Shown piece after piece: positions 14,559-16,320 of a DNA stretch of 16,320 bases. The stretch spans positions 1-16,320 of the forward strand of contig CAYJLW010000087.1 of NCBI GenBank assembly GCA_964370965.1. The letters are read 5' to 3'. The notes under the pieces are model-generated. The model was not told where the DNA came from. It was given only the letters and a program-made list of their open reading frames with translations, and ran no database searches. A program made the translations under genes and the position numbers. The stretch comes from CAYJLW01 sp964370965 (GTDB lineage: Bacteria > Actinomycetota > Acidimicrobiia > UBA2766). Numbering within the stretch: the stretch's first letter is position 1; the number at the start of each line of letters is the position of its first letter.

Positions 14559-15133
14559 AGACCCTGCTCCCGCATCCGGCGCATCTCCCGGATCGCCTCC
14601 CAGCGGCGACCGTGAGGGACGACGCCGGCGAACGGGCTCATCTGGCGCATGTCGCAGCCGTGTTCGCCGGGATCCTGCAGCAGGGCGACGACGTCCTCGA
14701 TCGGGCCGTCCAGCACGCGTTCCCACTCGTCCATCCAGTGCGTGCCCGTGTCGGCGACGCGACGGAGGTGGGCGAGGTTCTCCCGTGCCTTCGCGAGGAC
14801 GCGGGCGGGATGCCGGCGGAGCTCCTCGACGACGAGCTGGTTCAGGTAGAGGCTGCGGCGGTCCGCCCTGGTGGGGGCGGCGTGGAGCGGGGCGGGCATG
14901 TCGGCAGCGGCGCGCAGCCGGCCGCCGGCGGCGCCGATGATGCGGGCGAGCGTCGAGAGGCGTGGTTCCTTGGCTCCCCGCTCGTAGGCGTGGAGGGTGG
15001 AAGCCGACGTTCCCGCCCGTTCCGCCAGGGCGCGCAGGGTGAGGCCGGCAGAGTGTCGTGCGTCGGTGATCAGCGCTCCCGCGTCCGGGGTTGCTCCGTC
15101 GTGTCGTCCCGCGAGACGGACCTCGTTCTTCAT
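14555..15133 (-). CDS. XRE-type helix-turn-helix regulator (candidate antitoxin)
   Basis: A 192-aa protein. Residues about 21-75 form a Cro/C1-type helix-turn-helix (ITDARHSAGLTLRALAERAG, then TSASTLHAYERGAKEPRLST). The C-terminal half is a separate helical domain (NQLVVEELRRHPARVLAKARENL) ending in MSPFAGVVPHGRRWEAIREMRR. It is not a known enzyme motif and is probably the partner-binding part. It is the first gene of a two-gene unit, overlapping the nucleotidyltransferase gene by 4 nt. The ATG at 15133 is supported by a -10 box TAGGGT 6 nt upstream, implying a leaderless transcript. Repeats in the promoter suggest autoregulation. An orphan phage-type repressor is the alternative. Confidence 0.8.
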   Translation of the reverse strand: MKNEVRLAGRHDGATPDAGALITDARHSAGLTLRALAERAGTSASTLHAYERGAKEPRLSTLARIIGAAGGRLRAAADMPAPLHAAPTRADRRSLYLNQLVVEELRRHPARVLAKARENLAHLRRVADTGTHWMDEWERVLDGPIEDVVALLQDPGEHGCDMRQMSPFAGVVPHGRRWEAIREMRRMREQGL

Positions 15134-15160
15134 CGCGTTACCCTAACAGATAACAGCTTC
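15134..15160 (-). promoter_or_regulatory. Leaderless promoter and likely autoregulatory operator of the islet unit
   Basis: On the minus strand TAGGGT (15145 to 15140), then AACGCG, then the ATG at 15133 matches the leaderless TAnnnT geometry. The -10 lies inside the inverted repeat GTTACCCTAAC (15137-15147, + strand), and two TGTTA units spaced by 2 nt lie just upstream on the minus strand. A Cro-like protein binding here would block its own promoter. This AT-richer patch stands out against its surroundings. Confidence 0.55.
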
Positions 15161-15250
15161 CGGGGAGACAGTGAGGGGTCCGGTCACAAGGAAGCGTGCC
15201 CGAGGACGGCGTGCCCCTCAAGACTGGGCTCGTGGGGGCAGGCCGCCCGG

Positions 15251-15286
15251 GGCCACCAGCCAGGCCGGTAGCCAGGCTGGTGGCCA
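15251..15286 (+). repeat. Three degenerate tandem 12-bp repeats near the right end
   Basis: Units GGCCACCAGCCA, GGCCGGTAGCCA and GGCTGGTGGCCA run head to tail. The middle one shares CCGGTAGCCA with the left-end repeats, in the same orientation, and both sets are followed by AAGC and then GTCCCCGG. The rest of 15161-15381 has no gene; it also holds CCTTGT-CCC-ACAAGG (15336-15350), a 6-bp inverted repeat of unknown role. Confidence 0.55.
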
Positions 15287-15381
15287 AGCCCCACGGTCCC
15301 CGGCGAACAGTGGCGGGCGCCGGGATCATGGGATACCTTGTCCCACAAGGGATGTCCGGCCCTGGGCGAACCCCCCGTGAA

Positions 15382-15457
15382 AGGTCCCGGGTTCGAATCC
15401 CGGCAGCCCGACACGAGAGCCGCAGGTCACCCGCCCTGCGGCTCTCCCGCGTGGGGG
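15382..15457 (+). repeat. Right copy of the 76-bp direct repeat (attR) with tRNA-Pro 3' fragment
   Basis: Identical to 13772-13847. Bases 15382-15411 are the last 30 nt of tRNA-Pro; 15415-15446 are the duplicated terminator hairpin. Upstream of 15382 there is no anticodon or acceptor 5' half, so this is a tRNA fragment and not a gene. Confidence 0.9.
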
Positions 15458-15473
15458 CCTGCGAGCAGGCCCC
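15454..15473 (+). promoter_or_regulatory. Hairpin directly before the SDR ribosome binding site
   Basis: GGGGCCTGC and GCAGGCCCC (15454-15462 and 15465-15473) are inverted repeats with a GA centre; the realistic stem is 8 bp with a CGAG loop. It straddles the right edge of the att repeat and ends where the GAGGAGG Shine-Dalgarno begins (15474). It could shield the gene from read-through or tune ribosome access; no regulator is evident. Confidence 0.4.
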
Positions 15474-15486
15474 GAGGAGGTGGCCC

Positions 15487-16320
15487 ATGGGAACCGACCG
15501 CTCACCGTTCACCCCCGGCGGGTCCGGCCCGTCAGCGACGTCCGCTCGCGATCCGGTGACCGGAGGCCCGTCCGGGAGCCTGGGGGGCCATGTCGCTCTG
15601 GTGACCGGCGCCAACCACGGCATCGGCGCGGCCACGGCGGTCGCTCTCGCAGGTCGGGGCGCCGACCTCCTCGTGGCCTTCTACCGGCCGTTCGCAGAGG
15701 CCAGCGGTGCGGGACAGCCCGGCGCGTACCTCGCACGACGAAGACAGGACGCCGCGCCGGTCGCGGGCGCCGTCGAAGCCCTCGGCAGGGACTGCGTCGC
15801 CGTCGAGGCCGACCTCGCCCTGGACGCCACGCCAGGCGAGCTCTTCGACACCGCCGAGCGCGAGCTCGGCCCGGTCAGCGTGCTCGTCCACAACGCCAGC
15901 GGCTGGCGCAAGGACAGCTTCGCCTCCGAGCCGTCCCGACCCGGGCAGCGCCCGACCACGCCCGTGGCGCCCGAGTCGATCGACTCCCAGCTCCTCGTCG
16001 ACGCCCGGGCGGGGGCGCTCCTGATGCAGGAGTTCGTCGACCGTCACCGGGCACGCCACGCGCAGTGGGGGCGCATCGTCACCCTGACGTCGGGCACAGG
16101 CGGCGCCTTCCCCGGCGAAGCTTCCTACGGTGCCGCCAAGGCCGCCCTCGTCAGCTACTCACTCACGGCGGCTAGCGAGATGGCCACTGATGGCATAGCC
16201 GTCAACGTCGTCTATCCGCCCGTGACCGACACGGGCTGGGTGACCGACGACGTGAGAGCCTTCGTCGCGTCGGACCACGACCATCACTACGTGGCAGATC
16301 CCTCCGAGGTCGCCGACGTC
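15487..16320 (+). CDS. Short-chain dehydrogenase/reductase, 3' end beyond the window
   Basis: A Rossmann-fold NAD(P)-dependent oxidoreductase of the SDR superfamily; substrate unknown. The 278 residues visible contain the cofactor motif TGANHGIG (about 41-48), VHNAS in place of the usual NNAG, the catalytic-Ser strand IVTLTSGTGG and the active-site SYGAAK (YxxxK). The ATG at 15487 is preceded by a very good GAGGAGG (15474-15480) with 6-nt spacing. It gives a Gly/Ser/Pro-rich extension of about 35 residues before the core; GTG 15556 is a later alternative. The segment AFYRPFAEASGAGQP after the second strand is longer than in compact SDRs. The gene begins 30 nt after the right att repeat and is probably chromosomal, not islet cargo. 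Confidence 0.85.
   Translation, partial: MGTDRSPFTPGGSGPSATSARDPVTGGPSGSLGGHVALVTGANHGIGAATAVALAGRGADLLVAFYRPFAEASGAGQPGAYLARRRQDAAPVAGAVEALGRDCVAVEADLALDATPGELFDTAERELGPVSVLVHNASGWRKDSFASEPSRPGQRPTTPVAPESIDSQLLVDARAGALLMQEFVDRHRARHAQWGRIVTLTSGTGGAFPGEASYGAAKAALVSYSLTAASEMATDGIAVNVVYPPVTDTGWVTDDVRAFVASDHDHHYVADPSEVADV

Larger units (their letters stand above)
13772..15457. mobile_element. Integrase-less tRNA-Pro islet with a two-gene HTH/nucleotidyltransferase cargo
   Basis: A segment of about 1.6 kb bounded by the 76-bp repeats. It contains the XRE-type gene, the DUF6036-like gene and 12-bp tandem repeats near both inner ends. The cargo text is visibly less G+C-saturated than the flanking chromosome, which supports horizontal origin. 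No integrase, excisionase or transposase frame is present. It may be mobilised by an integrase elsewhere or be the remnant of a larger island. Boundaries come from direct comparison of the repeats; mobility itself is inference. Confidence 0.8.

Noticed and set aside
13689..14615. Plus-strand open frame of 308 codons across the tRNA and the islet
   Set aside because: It runs through the tRNA-Pro gene and antisense to the DUF6036-like gene, with no family motifs.
15382..15411. Second tRNA-Pro gene
   Set aside because: Only the variable loop, T arm and acceptor 3' strand are present; the D arm, anticodon arm and acceptor 5' strand are absent.
15138..15635. Minus-strand 165-codon frame spanning the right att repeat
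   Set aside because: It crosses the tRNA fragment and hairpin and runs antisense to the SDR start; no recognisable domain.

Overview
The window is a very G+C-rich, gene-dense bacterial segment. Gene order (aroH-tyrA-aroA-cmk-plsC, then ispH, and a DUF512 radical-SAM gene directly before der), frequent GTG/TTG starts, 4-nt stop/start overlaps and TAnnnT -10 boxes placed 6-7 nt before ATG codons all point to an actinobacterium (Actinomycetota). An uncultured, Acidimicrobiia-like lineage is plausible but cannot be proven from this sequence. The first ~80 bases are near-pure G and C runs and look like a damaged contig end.

Region 1 (147-4588, + strand) is a continuous overlapping operon. It encodes chorismate mutase AroH, prephenate dehydrogenase TyrA, EPSP synthase AroA, cytidylate kinase Cmk, a PlsC-type acyltransferase and a small predicted lipoprotein. 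AroA feeds chorismate synthesis, AroH makes prephenate and TyrA commits it to tyrosine. Cmk and PlsC are nucleotide and lipid housekeeping functions. Region 2 (4593-6339, - strand) holds an M23 peptidase with an N-terminal membrane anchor and IspH of the MEP isoprenoid pathway. It converges on region 1, with only 4 nt between the two stop codons.

Region 3 (6431-10577, + strand) runs divergently from ispH. It contains a PDZ/radical-SAM DUF512 protein, the double GTPase Der (ribosome assembly) and fumarase FumC, joined by 4-nt overlaps. Region 4 (10592-13293, + strand) carries a hydroxymethylglutaryl-CoA lyase, an acyl-CoA carboxylase carboxyltransferase (together suggesting leucine/acyl-CoA catabolism) and a zinc-ribbon membrane miniprotein. 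A strong 16-bp hairpin follows. A convergent 69-aa Lys/Arg-rich protein (TTG start, good ribosome binding site, TAGACT -10) is built from 11-residue repeats.

Region 5 (13727-15457) is the accessory part. An intact tRNA-Pro(GGG) is followed by a ~1.6-kb islet bounded by a 76-bp perfect direct repeat. The repeat comprises the last 30 nt of the tRNA plus its downstream hairpin. Inside are a two-gene, 4-nt-overlapping unit, an XRE-type helix-turn-helix protein and a DUF6036-like nucleotidyltransferase-fold protein, resembling a toxin-antitoxin or defence pair. Related 12-bp tandem repeats lie near both inner ends. No integrase is present, so the islet looks like a non-autonomous or decayed tRNA-targeted element. 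It is the most interesting part of the window.

Region 6 (15487-end, + strand) is a short-chain dehydrogenase/reductase gene starting just after the right repeat and cut by the window end.
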